Assembly: GCA_023014485.1 (NCBI GenBank)
Contig: JAJOZX010000936.1
Coordinates: 969,001 to 1,033,000 of the forward strand
Origin: Bathynomus jamesi
Lineage: Eukaryota > Arthropoda > Malacostraca > Isopoda > Cirolanidae
DNA length: 64,000 bases
Reading direction: 5' to 3'
Shown: positions 1-11,097 of the stretch, one piece after another
How positions within the stretch are numbered: position 1 is the first letter of the stretch
Layout: each line of letters opens with the position of its first letter
Notes under the pieces: generated by a model
The model's database searches: none
Told to the model about the DNA's origin: nothing
Seen by the model: only the letters and a program-made list of their open reading frames with translations
Made by a program: the position numbers and the translations under genes

Positions 1-214
1 TGGTTAATTTGGTTTATTATTCGTAGGCGAAGGTTGCAGACCAGTGCGCCAGTTACTTGGGTGGAAAATTTGGTATTCCATACTGGTGTTGGTTAGTACC
101 CCACCTAGCAATTCAGTTTATTTGAAAGTAAAATTTGCGTTTGATCAGTTTTGGTTAAGTATTTCTGCCAATTCAGCTCATTTGGTATTGAGCCCAATTG
201 TTGTTGCATTGAAG

Positions 215-1566
215 ATGAGTGCATCTGAATTGAACAAATTTGTAAAAAGGAGAAGCGCCTACAAAGGTCTAATTACAAAGGTCATTGCACTATAGATTCT
301 GCCATAGAGCAAGAGTTTACGCTAGTGACTGCGCAGCTTTCCATATTAGAACTAAAAAGGTTGCTCTAAGTGAGTAAATGTTTAAAATTGAGGCTCTTAT
401 AGAAGAGGATGAAATAGAAAAATAACATAATTTACTTTGGAGATTATTGATGATATAATTAAAGTAGGCCTCCGAGCAAAAGAGTTTAGCAGCTCAGTAC
501 AGTAAGAGACCAGGTCTAATAAAGAAACACAACACTCAACAAATGATGTTTGTGAAGTTAAGGTTAACAGATCTGTAGTTCAATTTACCGAGGCTTGTAC
601 TCAAAACATTTTCTGGGAGTATTCAGGAATGGCAAGGATGGCAGACAGTTTTCAATCAGCAGTTCATTCTAGTCAAGTGTTAAGTGCCGTGGAGAAGCTT
701 AATTATTTGCGGTCCCTCTTGGAAGGGGAGGCAGCAAAGACTATAGCAGGATTAGCATTAACAGAGGCTAATTATAATGTGGCTTGGGATATATTAAAGA
801 AACGGTTTGGTAAGCCAGAGATCTTAATTAAAAGCCACCTCCGTGCACTTTTAGCTATACCTCCTGTTAATAATCTAATAGTGCAAGGAGTTACGGCAGT
901 TATATGATGAATTTGAAATTAGAACTAGGTCCCTGGACAACTTGGGTGTAGGAATGGAAAGGTATGGTATAATGTTGGTTCCTACACTGGAGTCTAAATT
1001 GCCTAGCTCAATTTTGCTTGAATTAAGTAGGGGACACTCTGCAGAACATGTGTACATCCCCCTTCAGCAGATGTTAAGTCTTTTAGGCACAGATTAGCAA
1101 GACGAGAGGGAGTTGAGTTTGCACAGTGGGATGGTAAACAATGGGACAAGGCAGGCACAGCACCAAAGTTTCACAAAAAGGAATAGCCCAGGTCAGTGTC
1201 AGCTCTACATGCATCCTCTGAGAATAAATTTAAAGGGAATCAAGGAATGCATATTTTGCGAAGGCAACCACAAGTCATATAAATGTGAGGTGGCTGAGGC
1301 TTTACCCCTTGAGGAGAGAAAGGACAGGGTAACTAAGTCCACAGCATGTTTTAAATGTTTTTTTGAAAGGTCATAGAGCAAGGTTTTGTAAGTTAAAATT
1401 TTTGTGCAAAAAATGTCATGGTAGGCATCAGCCATTATTGTGTGAAAACACTCCTAGTAGGCCTACCCCAGAAGTAGAGACATCAGTGGCACATGCCACT
1501 GCTATGCAAGGGAGTAAAATAAAGGGGGATTTTGCAAACAACTGCAGCCTTATTAATTGTGAATGA
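215..1566 (+). pseudogene. gag: BEL/Pao gag (DUF1759-like and zinc knuckles), broken
   Basis: The start is taken at 215 because the first codons give SASELNKFVKRRSAYKG, the basic N-terminus usual for BEL gag. A stop at 293-295 and frame changes follow. The capsid-like part is clear at 629-907 (KLNYLRSLLEGEAAKTIAGL, then WDILKKRFGKP), matching the DUF1759 gag domain. Zinc knuckles follow at 1113-1376 (CIFCEGNHKSYKC and a following C..C pair) and at 1363-1566 (HRARFC, CKKCHGRHQPLLC) in another frame. Gag would form the particle and bind the RNA. At least three frame breaks are needed to join the pieces. Confidence 0.85.
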
Positions 1567-1574
1567 GGAGAAGC

Positions 1575-1981
1575 TACTGTAAAGTGTTGTTTGATAGTGG
1601 TAGGCCAGTGTAGTTTTTATTAAGACCAGAATTTCCAGAAAAATTTAAGAATTTCTGGTTTGGGGGTTGCCGTTCAAAACCCGAACCAAATTAAGAAGGT
1701 AGAAGTTTTGGTTTAAGGGGTTGTTACCGCAAAGTCCCACTATCAAGGTCCAAGCTGTAGAGATTGATGAACTTTGTGCTCCAGTCACTACTTGTTTAGA
1801 TATGGCATTGTGTCCAAGAATTGCAAGTTAAAGGAATTAATTTGGGCAATAATACGTTTGAAGGAACAGAAGATATTAGTCTTTTGATTGGAGCTGACTA
1901 TTATTGGGACTTCATCACTGGTAATATTGTCTGTACTTCAAGGCCCAGTAGCTATTGAAAGTAAGCTAGGCTGGATGCTAC
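1575..1981 (+). pseudogene. BEL/Pao aspartic protease region, degraded
   Basis: No long frame remains. A DSG active-site triplet in the context KVLFDSG lies near 1584-1602. Downstream, LLIGADYYWDFITGNIV is readable near 1880-1935, followed by a GPVAIESKLGW-like segment close to 1980. These are the conserved protease and protease-RT linker signatures of BEL polyproteins. Several stops and frame changes separate them. The protease would have cut the Gag-Pol precursor. Confidence 0.7.
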
Positions 1982-3199
1982 ATGGTAGCTATTGCAATGA
2001 AATGGAAATTAAGGGCTCTTTTTGTTAAGATTGAGGAGAACAGCCATGGTTTGGAAAGGCATTTGAAAGCGTTTTGGGAACTTGAATCCATTGGCATAAA
2101 GGACAAACAGTCAAGTTCAGTGAACAATGATGTTTTAGAGCAATTTGAAAAAGGGATTGGGTTTAGAGATGGTTGCTATGAAGTTGGCCTACCATGGAAG
2201 GATTCTTGCAAACCCGGTTCAAACCTTCAGCTAGCTAATCAGAGGTTGGAGACTTCATTGTACAGGCTAAGAAAAAATGAGGATTTGTTAATTGAATACA
2301 ATGAGGCCATCCTAAGTTATGTAAGGGAGGGCTATGCTGAAAGGGTGCAAGGTGAGCTGGTGAGCCAGGAGGCACATTATCTGCCACACCATGCAGTGGT
2401 ACGGCGAGACAAAACTACCAACAAACTGAGGGTAGTTTTTGATGGCTCAGCCAAGGACAAAGGTGGTGTGTCCTTGAATGACTGTTTGGATGCTGGGCCA
2501 AATTTAAATGCAGATTTATTTTCCTTGTTACTGAGATTCAGGTTTGGTAGAGTAGCATTGACTGCAGATGTGAAGCAAGCCTTTTTGCGGATAAAGTTAA
2601 AACCAGAGGACAGAGATGCAGTAAGGTATCTGTGGGTGGATACGAAAGACTTGTTGGAAAATGAACCTAAGGTTCAAGCATATAGAATGAAGTCAGTGTT
2701 GTTTGGCCTCAGCTCTAGTCCATTTCTGTTGGCAGCTACTATGCAGTACCATTTTAAGAAATATTCTGAAGTCTATCCTAACACTATTGAACACATAAGG
2801 AAAAATTTTTATGTTGATGATTTGCTGTGTTCCGTGGATAATACAGAAATGGCTAAACAGATATTCATGGAGGCTAGAGCTATAATGAGGGAGGCTGGCA
2901 TGGAGCTTAGAAAATGGCAGACCAATCATTCGCAATTACAAGAGTTTATGAGTCATTCCTGTGTAGTACCTGATGCAGCAGAAAGTATTGAGGATTCTGG
3001 TATTAAGGAGTTGTGGGCAATAGACGCAAAGGTGCTAGGCATTGTTTGGCAGCAAGATGATGATTTGTTTACCTTCAATGGGAAATCTTTAGTAGAGCTG
3101 GCTGAGAATGAGACAAGGTGGACAAAACGTACAGCTCTTAGTTTGGCTTCAAAGGTCTTTGATCCTCTTGGATTCCTGGCTCCATTTGTGATAAAGTAA
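1982..3199 (+). pseudogene. pol: BEL/Pao reverse transcriptase domain
   Basis: The frame is open for about 405 codons. Visible RT blocks in order are HHAVVRRDKTTNKLRVVFDG, LTADVKQAFLRIKL (first catalytic Asp), KSVLFGLSSSPFLLAATMQ and NFYVDDLLCS with the YVDD box at 2810-2821. The segment ends WTKRTALSLASKVFDPLGFLAPF, the usual RT to RNase H connection. A stop at 3197-3199 and a frame change separate it from RNase H. The polymerase core looks intact, so breakage is mostly between domains. Confidence 0.92.
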
Positions 3200-3227
3200 A
3201 AAATTTGGTTTCAGAGCCTCTGGGAAA

Positions 3228-3767
3228 TTGGACTTGGTTGGGACCAAGAGTTACCTGATCATAGTGGTAAGGTGGAAATATTGGTTCAAAGAATTGGCAC
3301 ATCTTGGAGACATTGAAATCCCAAGATGGTACTTTGGAGAGTTGAACAATAGTCCAGACAATTTGGAGCTGCACATCTTTTGTGATGCAAGTGAGGAAGC
3401 CTATGCAACTTGTATTTATATAAGAGGCGCATTGCAAGAGGAAGTAAGTTGCAGGTTGGTTGCTGCAAAGAGCAGAGTAGCACCTTTGAAAAGGCTTTCT
3501 GTTCCAAGGTTGGAATTGATGGGTGCAGTTATTGCTAGTCGGCTTGCAGTTATAGTGCAAAAGTCTTTGGCCCTCTCTGAAATTCCAAGCTATTATTGGA
3601 CAGACTCCACTATAGTTTGGCACTGGTTAAGAAGCCAGGCAAGGAAATGGAAACCATTTGTTGCCAATAGGGTGGAGGAAATTCAAGCGCACACAGATCT
3701 CAAGCAATGGAAGCATTGTCCAGGCACCCAAAACCCGCTGATTTACCAACACGAGGAATTTCAGTGA
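3228..3767 (+). pseudogene. pol: BEL/Pao RNase H domain
   Basis: The frame holds LELHIFCDASEEAYATCIY (catalytic Asp), SRVAPLKRLSVPRLELMGA (catalytic Glu in LEL) and YYWTDSTIVWHWL (third Asp in TDS), the RNase H signature of BEL elements. It would remove RNA from RNA-DNA hybrids. The domain sits in a different frame from both RT and integrase; the shift into the integrase frame falls near 3737, where the conserved PADLPTRG motif continues in the next frame. Confidence 0.9.
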
Positions 3768-5152
3768 AAGATCTTGCACAGTCAAGTTTGTGGTGGAATG
3801 GGCCAGAGTGGCTAAAACTTGGAAGTGAAAACTGGCCTTCTAATCAGCCTATTGTAGGAGAATGCCAGGCTGAAGAAGCATGGGTGAGTGAGGTGAGAAA
3901 ATGCGCTGTGAACAGTTGTCAAGTTATGCAGCAGGACCCCATATTGAGGCTTGAGGACATTAGCAGTCTGAAAAGATTGTTAAGAGTGACAGCATGGGTA
4001 TATAGATTTACCAACAACATTAAGGGAGAAACAAGAAGGGAAGGAATTCTGAACAGTAATGAGATTCAGCAAGCCAGGAAATACTGGGTGGTATATATGC
4101 AGAAGGAAAAATTTGGTGAAGAGAGAGAATTGCTCACCAGCCATCCATTACAGGTTCTACCAACACATTCTGCGCTCAAGGGTTTGGATGTGTTTTTGGA
4201 TCAGGATTTATTGAGAGTAGGAGGTAGACTACAGTTTTCTGGGCTTCCAGAGGAGAAAAGACATCCAATTTTGCTACCTTCTGGGGGGCACTTTGTGGAC
4301 CTTTTGATCCTGGATACTCATCATAAGCTGTTACATGCTGGAGTTAGAGAAGTGATAATAAAGATCAGACAACAGTTTTGGATTCCCAAAATTAGACAAG
4401 TAGTAAAAAAGGTCGTGCATAAATGTGTGGTTTGCAAGCGTTGGAGTGCAAAGCCTTATTATGAAAAGGTGGCTCCACTTCCAAGAGAACGGTGTGTCTA
4501 TACTGCCCCATTTGATGTAGTGGGAGTAGACTTTGCAGGGCCAGTCTATGTGTATGAGCGAGGGGAGTCTAACAAAGGTTATATATGTCTTTTCACCTGT
4601 GCTACCACCAGAGCAATCCATTTGGAGTTGGTAAGCAACTTAAGTAGTGATGTATTTCTTTTGGCCTTTAAAAGGTTTGTGAACAGAAGGGGTTTCCCAA
4701 ATAAAATCATATCGGATAATGCAAAAACCTTCAAAAAGGCTGCAAAGGAACTCCAAGAAATTTGGTCCTTGCTAAAAGAGGAAGGATTCCAATCCTACTT
4801 TTCACACCAAGGGGTACAGTGGGAGTTTATTGTTGAGAGAGCACCATGGTGGGGAGGATTTTGGGAAAGGCTAGTGAGAAGTGTAAAGTGTCCATTAAAG
4901 AAACTTTTAGCTAATGCTCATTTGAGCAAAGAAGAATTCTGCACTGTTTTATGTGAAGTAGAAGCAATGGTGAACAGTAGGCCTATCACTTTTGTTTACA
5001 ACAGTATGCAGGATGCAGAGCCATTGACACCAAATCATTTTCTTTGTGGTAAACGATTAACATCAAGCCCCAGTGTGCCAGAAGACTTGCAGCCTATCCA
5101 GAGCACTCAAGGAGAGTTAACCAGACGGTTCAGGTACCTTGAAGAGCTATAA
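3707..5152 (+). pseudogene. pol: BEL/Pao integrase domain
   Basis: After PADLPTRGIS the zinc-binding region is present, with His pairs in DTHHKLLHAG and Cys in KCVVCKRW near 4420-4445. The catalytic core follows: VGVDFAGP (first Asp), IISDNAKTF (second Asp) and ERAPWWGGFWERLV (Glu). EVEAMVNSRPITF closes the core. A single in-frame stop at 5150-5152 separates it from the C-terminal DUF5641-like part. All three acidic residues are kept. The enzyme would insert element cDNA into the genome. Confidence 0.93.
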
Positions 5153-5581
5153 GATCAGTTATGGAAGAGGTGGCAGATGGAATACTTGCCAGAACTCAAT
5201 TATTACCCATCAGGCAAGGTAAAGGGCTCCAATGCAAATTGTATCAAGGTGGGAGAAGTGGTAATGATTGGGGATGAAAGACCAAGGCAATGCTGGAAGT
5301 TTGGCATAATTGAAGAGTTGTTTGTTGGCAAAGACAATTTAGTTAGGTCTGCACTGGTAAAGACTTCAGGAGGAAAGTTAAAGAGACCTATACAAAAACT
5401 CTATGCTTTAGAAATCAGCAAAAACACAGATAGTCAAGATGAAACATTTGAGTTCCAGCCTCATGGAGAAGGCTTGGCTAACCTTGCAGAAGGTAATGAC
5501 AACAATGCCTCTTCGGTGGGGAGTGTTAGAAAATCTAGAAGAGGAAGAACCATTGTTGTCTCAAGGCGATATGATGACTAA
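5153..5581 (+). pseudogene. pol: DUF5641-like C-terminal domain of BEL/Pao integrase
   Basis: This is the same frame as the integrase, beyond one stop codon. It reads DQLWKRWQMEYL, then KVGEVVMIGDERPRQCWKFG and RSALVKTSGGKLKRPIQKLY, which is the DUF5641 pattern at the end of BEL and Pao polyproteins. It ends in a basic tail with a true stop at 5579-5581. Confidence 0.85.
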
Positions 5582-5689
5582 GCTGATTGATGCAGCATTG
5601 CTTGTATATATTAAGTTAAGGTGTATATATATCCATCTCATAATTGTAAGGTTAGTGAAAAATTAACTTAATTTAGAGCTAGCATTTTT

Positions 5690-6102
5690 GAGCTCTTGTG
5701 GCATCATTGTTTGGTCACACTGTTGGCGTCATTTTGGGGCGCTGCGCGTTCTTTCTACTCGTTTGTGGGATGTCGTACGTACAGGGTGTGGTCTGTTAGA
5801 GAGCTCTCTTGCAATTCAGTTTGGTTGTTTAGATACAAGATTGTTGCATCGTGCAATAGTCCAGGTTGCGTTGTTGTTGCAAGGTTGAGAAAGAAGACCA
5901 TAAATAGTACCCCTTTTGTTTATATTAAATTCATGTAACTAAGGTCTAAGGTAGGCCCGCATCGAGTCAGCAACCCTGAGGTAGGACCTAATAGGATCTC
6001 AAATCCGTAAGTTTTAATTTTAGCCTAACTTGGGCTGTAGGTAGAACTGGCCCTTTAGAATTTGGCCGTTCACGGCTCAGCTGGGATTTTGAACCCAACA
6101 AA
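5690..6102 (+). repeat. Putative 3' LTR or 3' UTR of the BEL element
   Basis: Non-coding sequence follows the pol stop. A TGTGGCATC start near 5697 and an end at CCCAACA near 6102 would give TG...CA limits. No clear polypurine tract precedes it and the partner LTR is outside the window, so the call rests on position only. Confidence 0.35.
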
Positions 6103-6182
6103 TAAATAAAATAACACAAACAAACAAAAACGCAGTAACGTAAAATAAAAACAATGTGCCACACAAAAATAATACAAAAATA

Positions 6183-8059
6183 CTAGTGAGAGCCTTGCGC
6201 TTGGTGTTTTCCAGCCAATATCTTCACTGAAGGTTGGATAGAAGTCAGGTTCAACCTCAGTGCACCTGAGGCTGTTATATTAAGCCTGTTACGATATTTG
6301 GACTGCATGTGAAGGACATGGCTGAAACCCTGTTCCACTAAATATGAGGTAGGGAATGCCAAGAGAAGAAGACGAGTTCTTTTCCAAAGAACTGGATAAC
6401 GTTGCCAATGTGTTGCCCACATACCACGCCAGCCAGAGGTGCGGAAGGTTACCTGGGCCTCATTGTCATTTTGTACATCAACAAGCTCCTCCTGGATCTC
6501 AACTTCAAATTTCGTAACATCTGATTTGAAGGGCTGTACCACCCAGTCAGGGACGTCAAGCTTTTGAAGATCGCTGAATCGGATTTCCATGTCAGCCTTC
6601 ATCATCTTTAAGTGGTCGATGTAACGGAGTAGATGTTCATCAGTCAGTTTCTCGGACACCTGTGAATAAATTCAATAAAAGCACATTAAAAAACAAGTAG
6701 TTTTTAAATAAAAATTTCTGAAATTTATTAAAAAGTAAGTGTTTAGTAAAATCAATTACCTTCATCAATTTGGGAAAATGAGCCAGCTGACGCCGTCCAA
6801 TGCCTTCCTGGTATATGTTCAGCTTGGCGATGAAGCTGCAAATTACAGATTTGCAGTGAATCAGCGTCACTTCATTTCCTTGTAATTTAATGCTGATCTC
6901 ATTCATTTTTTTCAAAGATGTCTGCCAGGTAGAAAATATCGCATTGACTTAACAACACTTGTTCCTTGAGAGTTGCATCAGTATCCTCAAAAAACTCTCA
7001 AACTGTGCTGAACAACTCACACAAACGGGAAAGACAATTGCCTTTCGAGAGCCAGCGCACCTCGGTGTGAAGTAGCAGACGCTCAAAAATTTCATCATTG
7101 TCCCCACAGAGTTGTCTGAACACTCGGTCATTCAGTGCATTGGCCTTTATCTTGTTGATGGCCTTAACTGCCACACTCAGTGACTCGTGGAGAGGAGGGC
7201 TGATTTTTTTCGCCACTAGATTATGACGGTGCAGCACGCAATGGACTGTCAAAATGTGTGGAGCCCACTTTTTCAATAGAGTAGTGAAACCACGGTACCG
7301 TCCAACCATGGATGGAGCCCCATCGGTGGCACATGCAATGATGTTGGCAGCTGGAATAGAATTGCAACTCAAGTATTCTTCAACTGCATTAAATATGGTC
7401 TGCCCTTTAGTGTCGGTTTCCAAATACTTGGAGAACAAAAACTCTTCGGAAATTTCACCAGATAACAGATAACGAACATAGGTCATCAGCAAAACGTTAT
7501 TATCTGAGACAGTTGTCTCGTCAGCCTGAAGAGTGAACGGATTTTCTCGCAGAATGGCATACAACTGCTCCTCACTATCCAATGCCATTTCATTGATTCT
7601 CCTTGACACAGTGTCATTGCTGAGGGGGATGGATTTTAGAACCTGCGAAGGGTCACATTCCATAACAGTGCAAATAGCTTCTTTAATAGCAGGAAGAATC
7701 AGCTTTTCTCCAACTGTGAATGGCATTCCACATTTGGCAATAAGGAGAGAGAGATATTATATGAGGCAACTAAGCCCTTCTCAGTTTGGTTTACGTTCTT
7801 TTTGAATATGCTACTGATTGTGCTTCTGGCATGTCTTTCTTTGAGGTCTTTAAAGAATGCAAGGTCTTTGTCAGTTTTATCAGGATAGATTTTAATTATG
7901 TGCTCCTTCAGGCGTGAGGGTTTCATGGCCTCGTTAGAGAATACTTGCTCACACAGTAAACACATAGGAAGCCGTTGATTCGTACGTAGGAGAAGGTACG
8001 AAGCCATAGCTGAGATATTCAACATTATACTGACGACACTTTTTCTTGCCTTGTGACAT
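6183..8059 (-). pseudogene. hAT transposase (ZBED5/FAM200-like), broken, with one intron
   Basis: The start is placed at 8059 because the first codons give MSQGKKKCRQYNVEYLSYGF, the N-terminus usual for this group; a frameshift follows. A BED finger is seen as MCLLCEQVFSNEAMKPSRLK with its His shortly after. The catalytic region at 7726-6998 contains FTLQADETT, CATDGAPSMVGRYRGF and VHCVLHRHNLVAKK. A TGA follows LFSTV near 7000, then another shift. A consistent GT-AG intron of 100 nt (6759-6660) joins KLMK to VSEKLTDEHLL in phase 0. The hAT dimerisation end reads LAFPTSYLVEQGFSHVLHMQ. The protein would cut and paste hAT DNA in the nucleus. At least two shifts and one stop make it non-functional. 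Confidence 0.88.
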
Positions 8060-8352
8060 CGCGAAAACTGTAAAAACATTCAGAAATTTTATTTTTAGTT
8101 AAGTTAGCCGTTAGCGTAAGAAATGTTTTTATTTGGATGCATAAAATAAGTTTTATGGTAAACTAGCCTAAATTATACTTCTGCGAGCTGAATATTTTGC
8201 TATATCTTTAACAAAATGGAATCATGTTTGCTGTATTAATGTATTTAAATGTTTTTCCTAGCAAGGATGTTACTAACAACTATACTAGACTATATACTAG
8301 ACAACTATACTAGACAACTATTTAAATGTCAGTTGACTAATAGAAGACGGCT

Positions 8353-8562
8353 TTAGTAAAATTACAAAAACACTTACCGAAAAAATGGCGTCTATTCACT
8401 TCCAATAATTCACAATAACTGACATAATTACTCAAGAGCCATCTATTGAGAGAATGTTGAACTTGACATAGTGACAATTCTCCCAGTAGATGGCGCTTGA
8501 GAAATTACATCAGCTGAGTGGATTCCATATTTTTCGGTAAGTGCTTTTGCAATTTTGCTAAA
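8353..8562. mobile_element. Palindromic MITE of about 210 bp inside the hAT element
   Basis: The two ends are inverted copies: AAATTACAAAAACACTTACC on the left matches the reverse complement of GGTAAGTGCTTTTGCAATTT on the right with few changes. The arms enclose a non-coding core with a weaker internal repeat (GAGAGAATGTTGAAC against the facing half). No coding capacity is seen. Confidence 0.6.
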
Positions 8563-9073
8563 TTAAAAGGTTCTAGTAACCTTGTTTCAGCCACTTAATT
8601 TCATTCAAACATTCAAATTTAATGTAGATTCCAGAACTGTATAGATGAAATTCATTGAAACACATGAACGCCCCCATTAGCTGACTAACGCCCCCTTTTC
8701 AACTAACCAGCTTCTAACGCCCCCCGACACCCAGTGAACACCCCCTGGGGGGCGGTACCGCCCCCGTTGAGAACCACTGTATCAGACAATTGTCTCATTT
8801 CAATGGGCAGAAGTAAAGAACAAACTAGAGAAATGATCGTATAATAATATAAAACAAGTTTTACCAGTAAATCATAAAACAAGAAAATTCTTATATCACT
8901 GAGAAAGGGAGCACTAAGCTCATATCACAGGGCCGTTTGTTGCTGGTTTTCACCTTTGTGAAACAAAAACAGGAAAAGAAGCAATTAAAAGTTACAATTT
9001 TTGTTTTTGAGATTTTTCTGAAGCAAATTTGTCTGTGATGTCATTGAACTGGAGAGATTTTGAGGTTTCATGT

Positions 9074-9480
9074 TTAGTTGACAGAGGAGCAAGTGCATTC
9101 AGTCGATCTTCGTTCATAGCTGAACGTAGCTGATTTTTTTCTCAAAGCAAGCTTTGAAAAAGAACGTTCGTTTTCGCAGAATGTTACAGGCAAAGTAAGA
9201 AAAATTTGGAGAGCAATTGTGACATTTGGAAAGGCGGACTCCACTCTTTCATGTGATTTGATGTACTGCAATATTTTGTGTGGTGCAATGTCAACATCGA
9301 TACGAGTAAATAAGTGCGAAAATTGCAGAAATTCTTTCACACAGTCAGGTTCCAGATCATTTGGATATTTCCTGGTCAGTTTGTCAACATCACTTCAGTT
9401 TATTGCTGTCCTTTCCAGTTAATGATGACAGAAAAACAAAGTCCTTTGAAATCTGGTGATATGCAGTCTCGCGCTGATGC
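9074..9480 (-). pseudogene. hAT transposase C-terminal remnant (ZMYM1-like)
   Basis: The - strand frame contains DIAPHKILQYIKSHERVESAF and ALQIFLTLPVTFCENERSFS, the hAT dimerisation signature (LPV..C.ERSFS). The reading extends upstream of the ORF start at 9340 through KLTRKYPNDLEPDCVKEF after one stop. It differs from the hAT at 6-8 kb and resembles zinc-finger MYM-type hAT derivatives. The rest of the transposase is missing. Confidence 0.75.
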
Positions 9481-9540
9481 AGAGATGTGAGAAATTCTGG
9501 CATCTCAACATTGCGGTCACTGACGAGTGACGCCGTATAT

Positions 9541-10670
9541 TCTAAGCATAAGAAAATAATGAATATTTAGTATTTAGTATAATATTTAGTATGAAATAAG
9601 TTGTTTTAGTTTGGTTGCGTAAATTCCACCGTGAAAATTGGGTTCAGATATAAATATACGAGTAGAAATGGGCCTTTCAATTCTAAATTATGACTTTATT
9701 AAATTTATGCTCTCTCTCTCTCTCTCTCTCTCTCTCTATTAACTGAAACCTAAAAAATAAGTATATTAATTAAATTATTAAACTAAAAAGCACGCACACT
9801 AATAACGTCTAAATAAATATAATATTTAATTCAATGCTTCAACCTTTTGTTTTATGTTCATTTTATAACCTTTTGGTTTTATTTTTTTGGAGGGGCGGGG
9901 CGATGGGCGGACTAATTATCCCAAATTACTCATTAATTACAAAGATAATTACTGACATTTTATATTAAATGTCTTAATTAAGCTTTTTAATAAATAACAA
10001 GGGAAGAATTGTATAAATAAAACAAATATTTGCTTTTCTCGTCATTCTCGTTTGGAAAATTTTCTTGTGTAGAAAAACAACTCTGACCTGAAACTGAACA
10101 TGTAAGTCTCTGATTGTCTTTTAGTAGCTTAGATTTCTTGTTTTAGTTTCCTTTAATCAAATAGTTTCGCGTTTATTGGGTTAAAGTTTTTGGTTTTTGT
10201 CTTTAGAAACAATCCAGTTTAGTAAAACTACGCTAAACTAAGCAGGCTTCACTTGCTTTGCTAAATAAAAGACGTTCTTAATAAACTTCTTTACCAAGTA
10301 TAATTAAAGGCAAGTAAAGCTAGTCATGTTTCAGACGAATCTGAGAAATGAATGAGCAAATAGTGACGAGCCTTTGTTTGTAATTTCTTTCATGTACTAG
10401 TATGACATTCAGTCAAAACCTACCAGTGTCTCGTCTGTTCACATTTGCATTATATAACATATAAATAATTTCATACGAACGATTTTGAACAGAAATTTTT
10501 AAGCCAGTGAGACCTTAACATCTACTTTAAACTCACGAGCCACTTACATTTTGAGTGCGGCTTCACAACTTTTGACTCACGGGCTTTGAATGCGAAGCTT
10601 AAAATTTTAATGGCTGTGACATTTTTGTAAATTTATTGACCTACTGGCTTTTCCTCATTACAGAGTCCTC
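9541..10670. other. AT-rich stretch, no gene recognised
   Basis: Only a (CT)n tract at 9711-9737 and scattered A/T runs are visible. No exon, terminal repeat or RNA gene could be supported. Confidence 0.5.
9711..9737. repeat. (TC)n microsatellite
   Basis: An uninterrupted CT dinucleotide run of 27 bases. Confidence 0.95.
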
Positions 10671-10675
10671 ATCCG

Positions 10676-10745
10676 GACTCGATCTCACGACCTCCTGATC
10701 AGCAGCCTAGCGTCTTAACCACTAGGTCACCCAGGGTACCCATTT
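10676..10745 (-). repeat. tRNA-derived repeat (SINE head or tRNA relic)
   Basis: On the - strand, TGACCTAGTGGTTAAGACG resembles a pol III A box with its downstream bases, and GAGATCGAGTCC resembles a B box about 35 bases later. The flanks do not pair as a 7-bp acceptor stem, so it is not called as a tRNA gene. Confidence 0.5.
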
Positions 10746-10794
10746 ATCTACCAATCTATTTTTTTATGAAAGGATGAGCAGCTGGGTAAGCCGC

Positions 10795-10875
10795 ACACCA
10801 CCTGCTCTCGTCGGGAATCGAACCTCGGGCCGTTGGATTCATAGTCAGCGATGCAAACCACTACACCATAATTTA
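10795..10875 (-). repeat. tRNA-derived repeat
   Basis: On the - strand ATGGTGTAGTGGTTTGCATC matches an A box and GAGGTTCGATTCCCGA a B box. A convincing anticodon stem-loop and acceptor stem are absent. It lies about 50 bp from another tRNA-like block on the same strand. Confidence 0.5.
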
Positions 10876-11045
10876 TCCCCATCTCCATAGCAATGAAAAT
10901 TCCTGTTAAAAGTATTCAATTCTAAAAAACAAAACTTAAGTAAAATAAAATAAAATAAAAATAAAAATTCTAAATCTATACATGCGCTCTTAGAAATGAA
11001 ATTCACAAAAGCGAGGCAAAAAGCTTACATATCGGACTAGTAGTA

Positions 11046-11095
11046 AGGAGGGCCAGAAACTGACACAGAACCAAGGCCAACTATTGCCAATTACA
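11046..11095 (-). repeat. 3' part of a SINE (family also at 43.4 and 46.0 kb)
   Basis: On the - strand CAGTTTCTGGCCCTCCT and a nearby TTGGCC match the 3' half of the SINE copies at 45985-46172 (+) and 43405-43525 (-). No tRNA-like head is kept here. Confidence 0.55.
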
Positions 11096-11097
11096 AT

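Larger units (their letters stand above)
1..6102 (+). mobile_element. BEL/Pao LTR retrotransposon, internal region plus putative 3' LTR
   Basis: The stretch reads in the order gag, protease, reverse transcriptase, RNase H, integrase, DUF5641-like C-terminal domain, which is the BEL/Pao order. The gag start, a DSG protease motif, a YVDD polymerase box, an RNase H with DAS and TDS motifs and a complete integrase are all visible. Several frameshifts and a few stops break the polyprotein, so this copy is inactive. The window opens in the 5' leader, so the 5' LTR lies outside and the LTR pair cannot be compared. The right limit is approximate. Copies of this kind move by reverse transcription in cytoplasmic particles and are inserted by the integrase. 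Confidence 0.93.
6110..8779 (-). mobile_element. hAT transposon (ZBED/Buster-like)
   Basis: The transposase relic on the - strand is followed at its 5' side by a hAT-type terminal repeat. Read on the - strand, the end at 8779-8766 is CAGTGGTTCTCAAC, next to the near-palindrome GGGGGCGGTACCGCC at 8766-8752. The opposite terminal repeat is not found near 6100, so the 3' end is probably truncated against the BEL element. The left limit is approximate. A small palindromic MITE sits inside the 5' untranslated part. Confidence 0.8.
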
